Shown: positions 63,167-64,000 of the stretch, piece by piece | Numbering within the stretch: position 1 is the stretch's first letter | Layout: every line of letters starts with the position of its first letter | Assembly (NCBI RefSeq): GCF_013343715.1 | Contig: NZ_JABUNR010000002.1 | Span: 1-64,000, forward strand | Length of the DNA: 64,000 nt | Origin: Mesobacillus harenae | GTDB taxonomy: Bacteria; Bacillota; Bacilli; Bacillales; Cytobacillaceae | Direction: 5' to 3' | Program-made: the position numbers and the translations under genes | The notes under the pieces: model-generated | Told to the model about the DNA's origin: nothing | The model's database searches: none | Seen by the model: the letters and a program-made list of their open reading frames with translations, nothing else

Positions 63167-63581
63167 ATTTTTATATTTTCTGATTATTTGATTTAATCTA
63201 AAGTTAGTATATCTAGTTTTTATGTCCCTGTCAAAACATTATTTTAGGAATAATATGTTTTTTGCAAATTATCTTTTTTTTCCTTCTTTCATATTTCTCT
63301 AAAAGTAATTAAAACTTACAAAAAGTGAGATTTACAGCCAAAATAATCAGAAGTAGACAACTATTTTCCCCCCTCCTTTGGCATCCCCTTCTCTTTTTTC
63401 AAAAATAAATTATCCTTTAATGTGCTAGTGAAATAATATTTATTGAAATATTTCTTCACCTCCTTACCTCATCCTTATTCTTATTAATGATAAACTTTCA
63501 TATTTTTGTAAATTAAAGGGGATATCTGTTTAATTATCTACACTCTGATAAATGTTGGTTAAAATTAAAAAGAAAGAATAT

Positions 63582-63615
63582 AAAAAACTGCTCTTCCATA
63601 TTGGAAGAGCAGTTC
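63582..63615 (-). terminator. Terminator of the NhaC-like gene
   Basis: AACTGCTCTTCC-AATA-TGGAAGAGCAGTTTTTTA on the minus strand. Confidence 0.9.
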
Positions 63616-63641
63616 CTTCTAAGCTTTAGTTCACCTGGAAT

Positions 63642-64000
63642 TTAACTAGTTACCGATGTCTTCTGAGATTTTCCGCTAAGTACATATGCTGTAACAGCCA
63701 ATAAAGCGATCACTGTTCCTAAACCAGCAAGTGTACTGCCAGTAAAGCCAAGCACAAGATAGCCCACCGCTGCAATACCTGCAGATATTAATGCATAAGG
63801 CAATTGAGTCATGACATGATCAATATGATTACAGCCTGCTCCTGTTGATGATAGGATGGTCGTATCTGAAATTGGTGAACAATGATCTCCAAATACAGCT
63901 CCAGCAAGAACAGCTGCCATGGCAGGAAGGATCATCGTAATATCCGTTGCAGCTGCAATTTCTCCTGCAATTGGAAGCAAAATACCAAATGATCCCCACG
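63642..64000 (-). CDS. NhaC-family Na+/H+ antiporter, C-terminal part (partial)
   Basis: The last about 119 residues; the N-terminus lies beyond the right edge. The frame enters as WGSFGILLPIAGEIAAAT, followed by the NhaC core AGAVFGDHCSPISDTTILSSTGAGC and HVMTQLPYA. Two more membrane helices and a polar tail end it. Exports Na+ for H+. The family assignment is firm; the exact paralogue cannot be set from this fragment. Confidence 0.88.
   Translation of the reverse strand, partial: WGSFGILLPIAGEIAAATDITMILPAMAAVLAGAVFGDHCSPISDTTILSSTGAGCNHIDHVMTQLPYALISAGIAAVGYLVLGFTGSTLAGLGTVIALLAVTAYVLSGKSQKTSVTS

Larger units (their letters stand above)
63115..63641. other. Upstream region of metPS-like genes
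   Basis: AT-rich, 527 bp. It holds the leader hairpin (63138-63166) and the terminator of the next gene. No SAM, S-box or T-box core was recognised. RBS-like AGGAGGTGA near 63455 is not followed by an ORF. Confidence 0.55.

Noticed and set aside
63115..63641. SAM riboswitch or short gene upstream of the MetP-like gene
   Set aside because: No S-box core is visible, and an AGGAGGTGA sequence near 63455 leads only to a frame closed after a few codons.

Overview
The window is a low-GC Firmicute chromosome, almost certainly a spore-forming Bacillaceae member. Gene order follows the Bacillus subtilis yug-yui-yum-yut-yun segment: pgi, yugJ, yuzA, yugI, alaT/alaR, yugF, yugE, patB, kapB, kapD, yuxJ, mrpABCDEFG, yuxO, yuiH, yuiF, pepA, yuiD, yuiC, yuiB, yuiA, yumB, yumC, yutM, yuzB, yutJ, yuzD, yutI, thrB-thrC-hom, yutH, yutG, yutF, yutE, yutD, yutC, lipA, yunA. 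Sporulation genes (yutH, yutC) and strong Shine-Dalgarno sites, often with TTG or GTG starts, fit this. No rRNA, tRNA or CRISPR array was seen. Species assignment is inference.

Layout. 1-149: 3' end of an IS3-type insertion sequence. 162-10.8 kb: pgi; a surface-display module (sortase plus LPXTG protein) headed by a c-di-GMP-I riboswitch; iron-type alcohol dehydrogenase; yuzA; rocD; yugI; an ECF sigma operon with its own ECF-type promoter. 11-17.1 kb: an NSS transporter, a one-domain HTH regulator, alaRT, yugF, yugE, patB. 17.1-20 kb: a repeat-rich island (covarying hairpin repeats, a 52-bp tandem array), an HExxH protein and a lipoprotein cyclophilin where kinB would be expected. 20.1-29.1 kb: kapB, kapD, yuxJ and the complete Mrp Na+/H+ antiporter operon. 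29.1-39.8 kb: yuxO without comQXPA, a DedA protein, small coat-like proteins, yuiH, yuiF, pepA, yuiD, a signal-less BtuF-like protein, yuiC, yuiB and yuiA (too short for routine ORF calling). 39.9-47.1 kb: Nudix, two NDH-2-type flavoproteins (yumB, yutJ), yumC, and Fe-S/thiol small proteins (yutM, yuzB, yuzD, yutI). 47.2-51.9 kb: thrB-thrC-hom and a 2-hydroxyacid dehydrogenase. 52-61.2 kb: yutH to yunA, with glpX. 61.4-64 kb: a two-subunit MetP/MetS-type NSS transporter, including a 32-codon small subunit, and the 3' end of an NhaC antiporter.

Together the window carries central carbon and amino-acid metabolism, Na+/pH homeostasis (Mrp, YuiF, NhaC, two NSS transporters), respiratory and Fe-S functions, and envelope or spore proteins. 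The most notable accessory items are the riboswitch-controlled sortase/LPXTG pair, with three two-cysteine repeats in the substrate, and a dispersed family of about 120-bp intergenic repeats. The repeat arms and apical stems change sequence from copy to copy while staying complementary.
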